Below are positions 19,261 to 28,793 of a stretch of 64,000 nt of DNA, piece by piece. Position 1 is the first letter of the stretch. Every line of letters begins with the position of its first letter. The translations under genes were made by a program, and so were the position numbers. Location: the NCBI RefSeq assembly GCF_018252635.1, contig NZ_JAGTXM010000006.1:434001-498000 (forward strand), given 5' to 3'. Under the pieces are notes generated by a model that was given only the letters and a program-made list of their open reading frames with translations, had not been told where the DNA came from and searched no databases. This DNA is from Citrobacter amalonaticus. Its GTDB lineage: Bacteria > Pseudomonadota > Gammaproteobacteria > Enterobacterales > Enterobacteriaceae.

Positions 19261-20949
19261 ATGTACGAGTTTAATCTGGTGTTGCTGCTGCTTCAGCAGA
19301 TGTGCGTGTTTTTGGTTATCGCATGGCTGATGAGTAAAACTCGTTTATTCATACCGTTGATGCAGGTTACTGTCCGCTTGCCGCACAAACTGCTGTGCTA
19401 CGTGACCTTCTCCATTTTCTGTATCCTCGGCACCTATTTTGGTCTGCATATTGACGATTCCATCGCCAACACACGGGCGATTGGCGCGGTGATGGGCGGT
19501 CTGCTTGGCGGACCGGTCGTGGGTGGACTGGTGGGGCTGACCGGAGGCCTGCACCGCTACTCAATGGGCGGCATGACGGCGCTCAGTTGTATGATCTCCA
19601 CCATCGTTGAAGGATTGTTGGGCGGTCTGGTGCACAGTGTGCTGACACGGCGAGGACGCACCGATAAAGTTTTTAATCCGCTGACGGCCGGGGCAATTAC
19701 CTTTGTCGCCGAAATGGTACAGATGCTGATCATTTTGCTGATCGCCCGGCCGTTTGACGATGCTTACCGACTGGTCAGCAATATCGCCGCCCCTATGATG
19801 GTCACCAACACCGTCGGCGCGGCGTTGTTTATGCGTATTTTGCTCGACAAGCGGGCGATGTTTGAAAAATATACCTCCGCGTTTTCCGCCACCGCGCTGA
19901 AAGTGGCGGCCTCCACCGAGGGGATCCTGCGCCAGGGATTCAACGAAGTGAACAGCATGAAGGTGGCGCAGGTGCTGTACAAAGAACTCGATATTGGCGC
20001 GGTGGCAATTACTGACCGCGAGCGGCTGTTGGCCTTTACCGGTATTGGCGACGATCACCACCTGCCGGGCAGACCCATCTCCTCCGGTTATACGCTGCGG
20101 GCCATCGAGACGGGCGAGGTGGTTTACGCTGACGGCAACGAAGTGCCGTATCGCTGCTCGTTGCATCCGCAGTGCAAGCTCGGCTCCACGCTGGTCATTC
20201 CCTTACGCGGTGAAAACCAACGGGTGATGGGCACCATCAAACTCTATGAAGCGAAAAACCGGTTGTTCAGTTCTATTAACCGAACGCTGGGTGAGGGGAT
20301 TGCGCAGTTACTCTCCGCGCAGATCCTCGCCGGACAATATGAACGTCAGAAAGCGATGCTGACGCAGTCCGAAATTAAACTGCTGCATGCGCAGGTCAAT
20401 CCGCATTTTCTGTTTAATGCGCTCAACACTATCAAAGCGGTGGTGCGTCGCGACAGTGAACAGGCGAGCCAACTGGTTCAGGACCTTTCCACCTTTTTCC
20501 GTAAGAACTTAAAGCGTCCGTCGGAGATCGTCACGCTGGCCGATGAAATTGAGCACGTCAATGCCTATCTCCAAATTGAGAAAGCGCGATTCCAGGCGCG
20601 GTTGCAGGTGAGTTTAAACGTGCCGGAAGCGCTGGCTCATCAACAGTTGCCAGCCTTCACCCTGCAACCCATCGTCGAAAACGCGATTAAGCATGGGACG
20701 TCGCAACTGCTGGGAACCGGGGAGGTGTCCATCACCGCCCGTCAGGAAGGGCAGTACCTGATGCTGGATATTGAAGATAACGCCGGGTTGTATCAGCCTT
20801 CCGCAAACGTCAGCGGCCTGGGTATGAATCTGGTGGATAAGCGCCTGCGTGAACGGTTTGGCGATGATTATGGTATTAGCGTAGTCTGCGAACCGGATTG
20901 CTTTACCCGAATAACCCTACGATTGCCCCTGGAGGAGACGCATGATTAA
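19261..20949 (+). CDS. btsS: high-affinity pyruvate-sensing histidine kinase
   Basis: A 562-residue LytS-type kinase (YehU). The N terminus is the multi-span 5TMR-LYT sensor domain (about 1-195), followed by a GAF domain (about 225-355) and the kinase core. The H-box reads NPHFLFN with His382, and VENAIKHG is the N-box. [14 protein letters not shown] matches E. coli, so upstream codons were excluded. It overlaps btsR by 8 bases. In E. coli the pair controls the pyruvate transporter gene btsT. Confidence 0.95.
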   Translation: MYEFNLVLLLLQQMCVFLVIAWLMSKTRLFIPLMQVTVRLPHKLLCYVTFSIFCILGTYFGLHIDDSIANTRAIGAVMGGLLGGPVVGGLVGLTGGLHRYSMGGMTALSCMISTIVEGLLGGLVHSVLTRRGRTDKVFNPLTAGAITFVAEMVQMLIILLIARPFDDAYRLVSNIAAPMMVTNTVGAALFMRILLDKRAMFEKYTSAFSATALKVAASTEGILRQGFNEVNSMKVAQVLYKELDIGAVAITDRERLLAFTGIGDDHHLPGRPISSGYTLRAIETGEVVYADGNEVPYRCSLHPQCKLGSTLVIPLRGENQRVMGTIKLYEAKNRLFSSINRTLGEGIAQLLSAQILAGQYERQKAMLTQSEIKLLHAQVNPHFLFNALNTIKAVVRRDSEQASQLVQDLSTFFRKNLKRPSEIVTLADEIEHVNAYLQIEKARFQARLQVSLNVPEALAHQQLPAFTLQPIVENAIKHGTSQLLGTGEVSITARQEGQYLMLDIEDNAGLYQPSANVSGLGMNLVDKRLRERFGDDYGISVVCEPDCFTRITLRLPLEETHD

Positions 20950-21661
20950 AGTGCTGATTGTGGATGATGAACCGTTAGCGCGGGAAAATCTGCGGATCCT
21001 GTTACAGGAACAAAGTGATATTGAAATCGTAGGCGAGTGCGCCAACGCCGTTGAAGCGATTGGCGCGGTGCATCGACTGCATCCGGACGTGCTGTTTCTG
21101 GATATTCAAATGCCGCGTATCAGCGGGCTGGAAATGGTCGGGATGCTCGACCCGGAGCATCGTCCGTACATTGTTTTTCTGACCGCTTTTGACGAATACG
21201 CGATTAAGGCCTTTGAAGAGCATGCCTTTGATTATCTTCTCAAACCGATAGAAGAGGCGAGGCTGGAGAAAACCCTTAGCCGTCTGCGCCAGGAGCGGAG
21301 CAAACAGGACGTATCAGTATTGCCGGAAAACCAACAGTCGCTGAAGTTTATCCCCTGTAGCGGCCATAGTCGGATCTATCTGCTGCAAATGGATGATGTC
21401 GCTTTTGTCAGTAGTCGCATGAGCGGTGTTTTTGTCACCAGCAGCGAAGGCAAAGAAGGCTTTACGGAACTGACGCTCAGGACGCTGGAAAGTCGCACGC
21501 CATTGCTGCGCTGCCATCGACAGTATTTGGTTAACATGGCGCAGTTACAGGAAATTCGCCTGGAAGATAACGGTCAGGCGGAGTTGATATTGCGTAATGG
21601 GTTAACCGTTCCGGTCAGCCGCCGCTATCTTAAAAGTTTGAAAGAGGCGATTGGCCTGTAA
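20942..21661 (+). CDS. btsR: LytTR response regulator BtsR
   Basis: A 239-residue regulator (YehT). The receiver domain has DDEP at 8-11, the phosphoacceptor Asp54 in LFLDIQMP and the conserved Lys in LLKPIEEA. The C-terminal LytTR DNA-binding domain covers about 137-239 ([25 protein letters not shown]). Translationally coupled to btsS by an 8-base overlap. Confidence 0.96.
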   Translation: MIKVLIVDDEPLARENLRILLQEQSDIEIVGECANAVEAIGAVHRLHPDVLFLDIQMPRISGLEMVGMLDPEHRPYIVFLTAFDEYAIKAFEEHAFDYLLKPIEEARLEKTLSRLRQERSKQDVSVLPENQQSLKFIPCSGHSRIYLLQMDDVAFVSSRMSGVFVTSSEGKEGFTELTLRTLESRTPLLRCHRQYLVNMAQLQEIRLEDNGQAELILRNGLTVPVSRRYLKSLKEAIGL

Positions 21662-21707
21662 AACTGATACACTGCGCGCCATTGCATCATCGACAGTTGA
21701 AGGCTCT

Positions 21708-22178
21708 ATGCTTAGTAACGATATTCTTCGTAGCCTGCGCTACACCCTGAAAGCCAATAATAACGACATGGTGCGCATTCTTGCGCTGGCTGATATGGAA
21801 TCCACCTCGGCGGGTTTCGATACCTGGATGACCAAAGAAGATGAAGACGGGTTTGTCCGCTGCCCGGATATTATTCTCTCCGGATTTCTGAATGGTCTGA
21901 TCTACGAGAAGCGCGGCAAAGATGATTCAGCGCCTGAACTGGCGCTTGAGCGTCGGGTGAATAACAACACGGTGCTGAAAAAACTGCGTATCGCCTTTTC
22001 GCTGAAAACGGATGATATTCAGGCGATCATGACCCAACAGAACGTTCGCGTTTCAATGCCGGAAATTACCGCCATGATGCGTTCTCCGGACCATAAAAAT
22101 TACCGCGAGTGCGGTGACCAGTTCCTGCGTTATTTTCTGCGCGGATTGACGGCGCGTCTGCACGGCACTAAAGGCTGA
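21708..22178 (+). CDS. yehS: DUF1456 protein YehS
   Basis: A 156-residue soluble protein matching E. coli YehS in length and start (MLSNDILRSLRY). It consists of two repeats of about 70 residues that share the pattern LKANNNDMVRILALADME and LKTDDIQAIMTQQN, the DUF1456 duplication. It follows btsR by 46 bases and may be read with it. Function is unknown. Confidence 0.93.
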   Translation: MLSNDILRSLRYTLKANNNDMVRILALADMESTSAGFDTWMTKEDEDGFVRCPDIILSGFLNGLIYEKRGKDDSAPELALERRVNNNTVLKKLRIAFSLKTDDIQAIMTQQNVRVSMPEITAMMRSPDHKNYRECGDQFLRYFLRGLTARLHGTKG

Positions 22179-22186
22179 ACTGAAAG

Positions 22187-22220
22187 CGACGACCAGGCCG
22201 GATGCCTGGTCGTCGTCGTT
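22187..22220. terminator. terminator between convergent yehS and yehR
   Basis: A perfect 12-bp stem (22187-22198 with 22204-22215) and a five-base loop lie between the two convergent stop codons. The T-rich TCGTTTGATT follows on the plus strand. It could serve both genes. Confidence 0.7.
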
Positions 22221-22223
22221 TGA

Positions 22224-22682
22224 TTATTTCACTTCTTTAAAACCTGAGGCTTCCAGCATTTTCTGGCTCTGTTTCATGCTGATACCGTTGCTCGGGTCAC
22301 CCGAGAATTGCGTGCCCATCACGCCCTGCAACTTTTTAAAGTCAACTTTTTCCATGTCAACAGACACGCTTTCTTCAGCATAACCGTCCTTATAGGTCAG
22401 CTTCTCTTCCACGCCGGGAATGTTTTGATATTTTGCACTGATCGGATCAAGGATCTTCGCTGCGTCTTCTTTGGTTTTTACCCCTAAAGATGCAAAGTTG
22501 ATTTTATTTTGCGAAGTCTGCTTAATGACTTTGTCACCCTTGTAGGTATAGGTCATTACGATCTCAGTGCCATTGACGTCTGCTTTGAATGTTTTGCTTT
22601 CTTCCTTGTCGCCACATCCTGCCAGAGAGAAAACGAGAACTGACGCGAAAACGACCGAAAAAAACGTATTTAATGCTTTCAT
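22224..22682 (-). CDS. yehR: DUF1307 lipoprotein YehR
   Basis: A 152-residue lipoprotein. MKALNTFFSVVFASVLVFSL is a signal peptide followed by the lipobox LAGC (Cys23) and a charged GDKEESK linker. The rest is the DUF1307 beta-rich domain seen in E. coli YehR. The long in-frame extension upstream is non-homologous; GGAG sits 8 bases before the chosen ATG. In E. coli yehR belongs to a larger yehLMPQR set that is absent here, leaving yehR next to metG. Confidence 0.9.
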   Translation of the reverse strand: MKALNTFFSVVFASVLVFSLAGCGDKEESKTFKADVNGTEIVMTYTYKGDKVIKQTSQNKINFASLGVKTKEDAAKILDPISAKYQNIPGVEEKLTYKDGYAEESVSVDMEKVDFKKLQGVMGTQFSGDPSNGISMKQSQKMLEASGFKEVK

Positions 22683-22844
22683 GTAAAACTCCATTTTATT
22701 AAACAGCTGGTGCTCAAAAAAATCGCACCGGATATGTATACCAGAGAGAGACAGGAAAGGGGAAAGAAACACAGGAGATATGTCTGAAAATGAAATGTGA
22801 AACATCTGAAAATCACCCGGTCTGGCGCCCGAGGACGATATCGC

Positions 22845-22869
22845 AAAAAAAGCGCCGCGAGAGCGGCGC
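22845..22869 (-). terminator. metG terminator
   Basis: On the minus strand GCGCCGC, loop TCTC, GCGGCGC is followed by seven T. It starts 12 bases past the metG stop and is a textbook intrinsic terminator. Confidence 0.88.
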
Positions 22870-22881
22870 CTGAGGGATGAC

Positions 22882-24915
22882 TTATTTAACCTGATGTCCT
22901 GGTTTCGCGCCTTCATCCGGGCTCAGCAGGAAGATATCTTTTCCGCCAGGACCGGCAGCCATCACCATCCCTTCTGAGATACCGAAACGCATTTTGCGCG
23001 GCGCCAGGTTTGCCACCATGACCGTATGACGGCCAATCAGCACCTGCGGATCCGGATAAGCAGAACGAATACCGGAGAAGACGTTACGCTTCTCGCCGCC
23101 CAGATCCAGCGTCAGGCGTAGCAGCTTGTCCGAGCCATCAACCAACTCGGCGTTTTCAATCAATGCCACGCGCAGATCGACTTTGGCGAAATCGTCAAAG
23201 GTAATGGTTTCCTGAATCGGGAAGTCCGCCAGCGGGCCGGTTACCGGAGCAGTCATCGCTTTCACCTCTTCTTTCGAGGCTTCTACCAACGCTTCCACCT
23301 GCTTCATATCGATACGGTTATACAGGGCTTTGAACGTGTTGACCTTGTGGCCAAGCAACGGTTGCGCAATAGCATCCCAGCGCAGTTCCGTATTGAGGAA
23401 CGCTTCGACGCGCTCGCTCAGGGTTGGCAGAACCGGCTTCAGGTAAGTCATCAGCACGCGGAACAGGTTGATGCCCATTGAGCAAATTGCCTGCAGATCG
23501 GCATCGCGACCTTCCTGTTTCGCCACAACCCATGGCGCCTGCTCGTCCACATAACGGTTTGCGACATCAGCCAGCGCCATGATTTCACGAATCGCTTTGC
23601 CGAATTCACGACTTTCCCAGGCTTCGCCAATCACCGCCGCCGCATCGGTAAAGGTTTTATACAGTGCTGGATCGGCCAGTTCAGCCGCCAGCACGCCATC
23701 AAAACGCTTGTTGATAAAGCCAGCGTTACGGGAGGCGAGGTTTACCACTTTATTGACGATATCGGCGTTTACGCGCTGGACGAAGTCTTCCAGGTTCAGG
23801 TCGATATCATCAATGCGCGAAGAGAGCTTCGCGGTGTAGTAGTAGCGCAGGCTGTCAGCATCAAAATGGCTCAACCAGGTGCTGGCCTTAATAAACGTGC
23901 CTCGGGACTTGGACATCTTCGCGCCGTTGACCGTGACATAGCCATGCACGAACAGGTTAGTCGGTTTGCGGAAGTTACTGCCTTCCAGCATGGCCGGCCA
24001 GAACAGGCTGTGGAAGTAGACGATATCTTTGCCGATGAAGTGATACAGCTCAGCGGCTGAATCTTTCTTCCAGTATTCGTCGAAGCTAACGGTATCGCCG
24101 CGCTTATCGCACAGATTTTTGAAAGAGCCCATGTAGCCGATTGGCGCATCCAGCCAGACATAGAAATATTTACCGGGTGCATTCGGGATTTCAAAACCAA
24201 AGTAAGGGGCATCGCGGGAGATATCCCACTGCTGCAGGCCGGATTCAAACCATTCCTGCATTTTGTTCGCTACCTGCTCCTGCAGCGCGCCGCTACGGGT
24301 CCACGCCTGCAGCATTTCGCTGAAAGAGGGCAGGTCAAAGAAGAAGTGTTCGGAGTCACGCATCACCGGCGTTGCGCCAGAGACCACGGATTTCGGCTCG
24401 ATCAACTCGGTCGGGCTGTAGGTCGCGCCGCACACTTCGCAGTTGTCGCCGTATTGATCCGGAGATTTACATTTCGGGCAGGTGCCTTTCACAAAACGAT
24501 CCGGCAGGAACATGCCTTTTTCCGGATCATAGAGCTGAGAAATGGTACGGTTCTTAATAAAACCGTTCTCTTTCAGACGGGTATAGATAAGCTCAGACAA
24601 CTCCCGGTTCTCATCGCTGTGCGTGGAGTGGTAGTTGTCATAGCTGATGTTGAACCCGGCGAAATCCGTCTGGTGTTCCTGACTCATTTCACCAATCATC
24701 TGCTCCGGGGTAATGCCAAGCTGCTGTGCTTTCAACATGATTGGCGTGCCGTGGGCGTCGTCGGCGCAGATGAAGTTGACCTCGTGGCCGCGCATTCGCT
24801 GGTAACGGACCCAGACATCAGCCTGGATGTGCTCCAGCATATGGCCGAGGTGGATTGAGCCGTTGGCGTACGGCAGCGCGCACGTTACCAGAATTTTCTT
24901 CGCGACTTGAGTCAT
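22882..24915 (-). CDS. metG: methionyl-tRNA synthetase
   Basis: A 677-residue class I synthetase, same length as in E. coli. HLGH (22-25) is the HIGH motif and KMSKS is at 333-337. Four zinc-binding cysteines occur in CPKCK (146, 149) and CEVC (159, 162). The C-terminal 100 residues are the tRNA-binding dimerisation domain ([16 protein letters not shown]). Divergent from apbC across 165 bases. Confidence 0.98.
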   Translation of the reverse strand: MTQVAKKILVTCALPYANGSIHLGHMLEHIQADVWVRYQRMRGHEVNFICADDAHGTPIMLKAQQLGITPEQMIGEMSQEHQTDFAGFNISYDNYHSTHSDENRELSELIYTRLKENGFIKNRTISQLYDPEKGMFLPDRFVKGTCPKCKSPDQYGDNCEVCGATYSPTELIEPKSVVSGATPVMRDSEHFFFDLPSFSEMLQAWTRSGALQEQVANKMQEWFESGLQQWDISRDAPYFGFEIPNAPGKYFYVWLDAPIGYMGSFKNLCDKRGDTVSFDEYWKKDSAAELYHFIGKDIVYFHSLFWPAMLEGSNFRKPTNLFVHGYVTVNGAKMSKSRGTFIKASTWLSHFDADSLRYYYTAKLSSRIDDIDLNLEDFVQRVNADIVNKVVNLASRNAGFINKRFDGVLAAELADPALYKTFTDAAAVIGEAWESREFGKAIREIMALADVANRYVDEQAPWVVAKQEGRDADLQAICSMGINLFRVLMTYLKPVLPTLSERVEAFLNTELRWDAIAQPLLGHKVNTFKALYNRIDMKQVEALVEASKEEVKAMTAPVTGPLADFPIQETITFDDFAKVDLRVALIENAELVDGSDKLLRLTLDLGGEKRNVFSGIRSAYPDPQVLIGRHTVMVANLAPRKMRFGISEGMVMAAGPGGKDIFLLSPDEGAKPGHQVK

Positions 24916-25080
24916 AGTAGGTATTACTTCTTCTCTGTTGAAAGGGGGTTCTGATGTTACCTGAAAGGTAATAACTACGCCAAGAATTAAGGGCATCAAA
25001 CCACAAATGAATAATTGTTACCGCTGGAGTACACTACCTCACTACAATTGACCTTTTCAGAACAACAAAAAGGAGTCGGG

Positions 25081-26190
25081 ATGAACGTACAATCCCAGGC
25101 CAAATCACCAGAAACCCTGCGCGCAATGGTCGCCGGGACGCTGGCGAATTTTCAGCACCCCACCCTGAAGCATAATCTGACGACACTCAAAGCGTTGCAC
25201 CACGTCGCCTGGATGGACGATACGTTGCACGTTGAACTGGTCATGCCGTTCGTCTGGAACAGCGCGTTTGAAGCGTTAAAAGAGCAATGCAGCGCCGATT
25301 TGCTGCGCATTACGGGCGCGAAGGCAATTGACTGGAAGCTTTCGCACAACATTGCCACCCTGAAGCGCGTGAAAAATCAGCCGGGCGTGAACGGCGTGAA
25401 GAATATTATCGCGGTGAGTTCCGGTAAAGGCGGCGTCGGTAAGTCCTCAACTGCGGTCAATCTGGCGCTGGCGTTAGCGGCGGAAGGGGCGAAAGTGGGG
25501 ATTCTGGACGCCGACATTTATGGTCCGTCGATCCCGACTATGCTGGGGGCTGAAAATCAGCGTCCCACTTCACCGGATGGCACTCATATGGCGCCGATTA
25601 TGTCCCACGGGCTGGCGACGAACTCCATTGGTTATCTGGTCACCGATGACAACGCGATGGTGTGGCGTGGGCCGATGGCCAGTAAAGCGCTGATGCAGAT
25701 GCTACAAGAAACGCTGTGGCCGGATCTGGATTACCTCGTACTGGATATGCCGCCGGGCACCGGTGACATACAGCTGACTCTGGCGCAAAACATTCCGGTC
25801 ACGGGAGCCGTCGTGGTCACCACGCCGCAGGACATCGCGCTGATCGACGCCAAAAAAGGCATCGTCATGTTTGAAAAAGTTGAAGTGCCGGTTCTGGGTA
25901 TCGTCGAAAACATGAGCATGCATATCTGCAGCAACTGTGGTCATCATGAGCCGATCTTTGGTACAGGTGGCGCGCAAAAACTGGCTGAGCAGTATCACAC
26001 GCAGTTGTTAGGCCAGATGCCGCTACATATCAGTCTGCGTGAAGATCTCGATCGCGGCACACCGACCGTTGTCAGTCGTCCGGACAGTGATTTCACTGCA
26101 ATGTATCGTGAACTTGCCGATCGTGTCGCCGCACAACTTTACTGGCAGGGCGAAGTGATTCCGGGGGAAATTGCCTTTCGCGCGGTTTGA
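25081..26190 (+). CDS. apbC: iron-sulfur cluster carrier ATPase ApbC/Mrp
   Basis: A 369-residue P-loop protein that carries Fe-S clusters to apo-targets. An N-terminal MIP18-like domain (to about 95) precedes the deviant Walker A SGKGGVGKSS (about 114-123). The cluster-binding CxxC is in HICSNCGHHEP. AAAGGAG precedes the chosen ATG. Divergent from metG as in E. coli. Confidence 0.97.
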   Translation: MNVQSQAKSPETLRAMVAGTLANFQHPTLKHNLTTLKALHHVAWMDDTLHVELVMPFVWNSAFEALKEQCSADLLRITGAKAIDWKLSHNIATLKRVKNQPGVNGVKNIIAVSSGKGGVGKSSTAVNLALALAAEGAKVGILDADIYGPSIPTMLGAENQRPTSPDGTHMAPIMSHGLATNSIGYLVTDDNAMVWRGPMASKALMQMLQETLWPDLDYLVLDMPPGTGDIQLTLAQNIPVTGAVVVTTPQDIALIDAKKGIVMFEKVEVPVLGIVENMSMHICSNCGHHEPIFGTGGAQKLAEQYHTQLLGQMPLHISLREDLDRGTPTVVSRPDSDFTAMYRELADRVAAQLYWQGEVIPGEIAFRAV

Positions 26191-26202
26191 TATTTCGTGA
26201 TC

Positions 26203-26243
26203 TTTGTTCACCGCATGAGAAGCCAATGGCTGCGGTGAACAAA
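26203..26243. terminator. 13-bp inverted repeat after apbC
   Basis: TTTGTTCACCGCA (26203-26215) and TGCGGTGAACAAA (26231-26243) form a perfect stem with a 15-base loop. It lies between the convergent genes apbC and rcnB. The arms end in A/T-rich sequence on both sides, which fits a bidirectional terminator; an operator is less likely. Confidence 0.55.
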
Positions 26244-26300
26244 TACGTTTAACGATTTTATCTGTGTGCTCACTTTTCGCTAAGAGAAGGGCGTCTGCTG

Positions 26301-26627
26301 TCAGCGGTGATAAAAAATCTCGCCGTCGTAGGCTTTGAGAATTTTGCCGTCAGCATCATTGATCAGTACATACGCCCCGCCCATATAGGTCCAGTGTGTC
26401 CCGGCATCCGGTGCGGGTAAATTTCGCAACTTCCACTGCTTGATGCTGTACTCGTCGGTACGATACATCTCTGGCACTGTATCGCCTGGTTTGAAATGGG
26501 TGAAGTCAGCGATGAAGCCGCTGAGTTCGTACTGATCAATCCCCTTCGCGGCGACGGTTGTGGCGGGTGCGGCCCAGACCGCACTGGTTGCGAGCAGCAG
26601 CGCGCCCATCACCAATTTATTCTTCAT
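26301..26627 (-). CDS. rcnB: periplasmic nickel/cobalt homeostasis protein RcnB
   Basis: A 108-residue exported protein with a signal peptide ending WAA-P22. The mature part, with YELSGFIADFTHFKPGDTVPEMYRTDEY and WTYMGGAYVLINDADGKI, is close to E. coli RcnB, which modulates Ni/Co tolerance with the RcnA exporter. GGAG stands 9 bases before the ATG; a longer upstream frame lacks homology. The rcnR and rcnA genes, beside rcnB in E. coli, are not in this window. Confidence 0.9.
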   Translation of the reverse strand: MKNKLVMGALLLATSAVWAAPATTVAAKGIDQYELSGFIADFTHFKPGDTVPEMYRTDEYSIKQWKLRNLPAPDAGTHWTYMGGAYVLINDADGKILKAYDGEIFYHR

Positions 26628-26822
26628 ACTTCTACGCTCCACTGTTAGGACCTTCAAAATCAATCGTATATCTTTCCCGGCCTTCATGATAACTGACAAG
26701 TGCTGGTTTGTTAGATTCCCGGAAATTTCGTAAAAAATGTAAACGGTTTTTTGTCTGACAACTGCACTATAGAAGAATACGGCCAAAAATGATGGTGTCA
26801 GACAGCGTTTTCGGACCACTGG

Positions 26823-26957
26823 CTACCAGTGCCACGATCCCCAGATGCAGAAATGCAGGCGTTCGGCATACATCACGCCGGCAATGAAGCCCACAGAAAT
26901 CAGAACGGAATACAGAAAAAAATAAAGGATGATTAACGTTAATGAGATGGATTTCAT
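26823..26957 (-). CDS. possible 44-residue single-span membrane peptide
   Basis: A short frame beginning MKSISLTLIILYFFLYS, with one long hydrophobic helix and a tail rich in aromatic residues. It is oriented like rcnB and lies in AT-rich DNA. There is no clear Shine-Dalgarno, and I recognise no family. It is listed only because its composition is that of a membrane peptide and no other gene covers the spot. Confidence 0.3.
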   Translation of the reverse strand: MKSISLTLIILYFFLYSVLISVGFIAGVMYAERLHFCIWGSWHW

Positions 26958-27367
26958 TTGCAAATACGCATGGTAAAATTGACCGCTAGAAAATGGATAT
27001 AACAATTAATTAATGTCAGCATATAAATAATCTTGCACGGATACTATGGCGGAGTGAACGCTTTTCAATGTTGATAAATATTATATTATTAAATCTATTT
27101 AATAGCAGGAAACCAATAATAATTGATGACATTGTGTTTATGTACTGTCTACGTTAATTTTTTGCTAACTTAAGCTATCCAGAGTAAAGAGATTGCCAGG
27201 AGTACTCTTAATATTAACGGTAAGACCGTCTGTTTATCCCGGTAATACAGAAATTATATTGACAGGATGAAAGGGTAAAAATATCCTGCTCGTTCAGTAT
27301 TGATATAAAATTCACGGCTAGCCAGCTGTGTTATTCTTTTTGTTAATTAATGATGGTGATGGTAGTT
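26958..27367. other. AT-rich gene-free stretch before the lipoprotein gene
   Basis: About 410 bases of low-GC sequence without a convincing gene. One possible promoter for the following gene is TTGACA (27259-27264) with TATCCT 17 bases on (27282-27287). No repeat or RNA gene was recognised. Base composition differs clearly from the flanking core genes. Confidence 0.5.
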
Positions 27368-27802
27368 ATGAAATGGTTAAGCATAAAAAAGAGTGTTTAT
27401 GTTCTGGTTATAGCCAGCGTATTGTCTGGTTGTGCTTCGGAAAAAGAACGTCTCGCGCGCTGTGAAGCAAAAGGCGTGAGCCGCGATGTATGTTATCAGG
27501 TCGATCAGGCTAATCAGCAGACGATCATCAACAACGCGCAACAAAACGCTTATGCGAACGCGCGTGAAGCGGTAAAACAGCATGCGCAGACAGCGAAGAA
27601 AAAAACAGTATATTCCTTTGAAGGAATGGAAATTAAAAAGGTCAATACCGGTATAAATATTAACGGGTTGCCCGCTGCTGTTGTGGAGAAAGAAGAAAAT
27701 GCGACGGTGTATCAGCAGGGGTTACATTATTTTATCGTATATAAAACGGGACGATTAGCGGTACTTAACGAGCAGCGTCAGATGCTGGGCTGGGCAAAAT
27801 AA
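27368..27802 (+). CDS. putative lipoprotein of unknown function
   Basis: A 144-residue protein starting MKWLSIKKSVYVLVIASV with lipobox LSGC (Cys21), then a Lys/Glu/Arg-rich region, an Asn/Gln-rich helix (VDQANQQTIINNAQQNAYANAREAVK) and a beta-like C-terminal domain. Two further cysteines, in ARCEAKG and DVCYQ, could pair. In-frame ATGs at 27350, 27353 and 27359 are alternative starts; none has a good ribosome site. I do not recognise the family. It is convergent with the trimeric autotransporter gene and sits in the same AT-rich island. Confidence 0.75.
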   Translation: MKWLSIKKSVYVLVIASVLSGCASEKERLARCEAKGVSRDVCYQVDQANQQTIINNAQQNAYANAREAVKQHAQTAKKKTVYSFEGMEIKKVNTGININGLPAAVVEKEENATVYQQGLHYFIVYKTGRLAVLNEQRQMLGWAK

Positions 27803-27906
27803 AAAATCATTGCCTCCTAATCTGCTGTTCTTACCCCGGATAAGACAATGTTGATATCTGCCGCGCCAGGAATAAGCTAATAAACGCCGACGGTATCATT
27901 ATTCAT

Positions 27907-27936
27907 GTGGCGCTTCAGGTTGAAGCGCCACCGTTT
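27907..27936 (+). terminator. terminator between the lipoprotein and autotransporter genes
   Basis: A perfect 11-bp stem GTGGCGCTTCA/TGAAGCGCCAC with a three-base loop is followed by CGTTTT. It is oriented for the lipoprotein transcript, about 105 bases past its stop, and may also stop the convergent gene. Confidence 0.75.
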
Positions 27937-27959
27937 TAACCGATACCTTAGCGTCGTTC

Positions 27960-28793
27960 TTACCAGCCTAATGAAGCAGAAGCCGCTACGACGGAATCAC
28001 CATCAGACGTTCCGGCATAGCTAACCGTTGCAGCGACATTCTCTGCGAATTTATGGCGATAGCCCATCGCATAACCTTGTTCACTTTTAAAGTCAGCAGC
28101 GCCAACAGCAATAGCATTATCAGTATCTACATAGTGAAGCCCGGCGATAGACGCGGCCCCTGCAATGCCACTACGATATTCTTTACGATCGTCGTTTTGC
28201 TGTTTTTCCATCGAAGAGAAGCGCGAATTATTTTGATTTTCCAGGGTTGTAATACGCGTTTCATGGTTAGCTAACTGCGTGGTGTGAGTCTGAATGACGC
28301 CATCTTGCGCTTTTTGTTTAGTTTGCACGTTAGTCACAGCGATCTGATTAGTCGCTGCATGCTGTAAAGCCGTGTCTGCTTTACTACCATTAGTGCTAAT
28401 TAACACGTTTTGATCGTTATCGACAATTTTCTGGTTTGCTTTGTTAGTGGCAATATCATCACGATTTTTAATGATTGCCTGACCGTCATATTGTTCATCC
28501 AGAGTGACACGTTGTACCAGGTTATCATGATCGGTACGAATTTGTTGTGCATAAGCGGCAACATTATTCACCTGAGTTACATCCGCTTTACCCGCTTCCA
28601 GAGCGGATATTTGCCCTTCATGCTTTTGTAAATCATACGTAGCGCCATCAATACCAGAGACAAAAAAAGCCCCTTGGGTCGTGGGATTCGTGACCACTGC
28701 TTCAACGTTAGCCGCCTGGGCTGCAGGGGCAAGGGAAGCAAACAGAGCAGAGAAAACGGCAACAGCAATAATGGATTTATTTACAGATTTCAT
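27960..28793 (-). CDS. short YadA-type trimeric autotransporter
   Basis: A 277-residue protein with a signal peptide (MKSVNKSIIAVAVFSALFAS to AQA27) and a middle of about 170 residues rich in heptad-like Asn/Gln/Thr/Val helices (NKANQKIVDNDQNVL, TTQLANHETRITTLENQ), fitting a trimeric coiled-coil stalk. The last 75 residues form a YadA anchor: an Ala/Gly-rich linker (GIAGAASIAGLHY), then four beta-strands (NAIAVGAADF, QGYAMGYRHKF, VAATVSYAG, VVAASASLGW) ending in Trp. No head repeats are visible, so it is far shorter than known adhesins. Function may be adhesion or surface stabilisation. AT-rich flanks suggest transfer. Confidence 0.85.
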   Translation of the reverse strand: MKSVNKSIIAVAVFSALFASLAPAAQAANVEAVVTNPTTQGAFFVSGIDGATYDLQKHEGQISALEAGKADVTQVNNVAAYAQQIRTDHDNLVQRVTLDEQYDGQAIIKNRDDIATNKANQKIVDNDQNVLISTNGSKADTALQHAATNQIAVTNVQTKQKAQDGVIQTHTTQLANHETRITTLENQNNSRFSSMEKQQNDDRKEYRSGIAGAASIAGLHYVDTDNAIAVGAADFKSEQGYAMGYRHKFAENVAATVSYAGTSDGDSVVAASASLGW

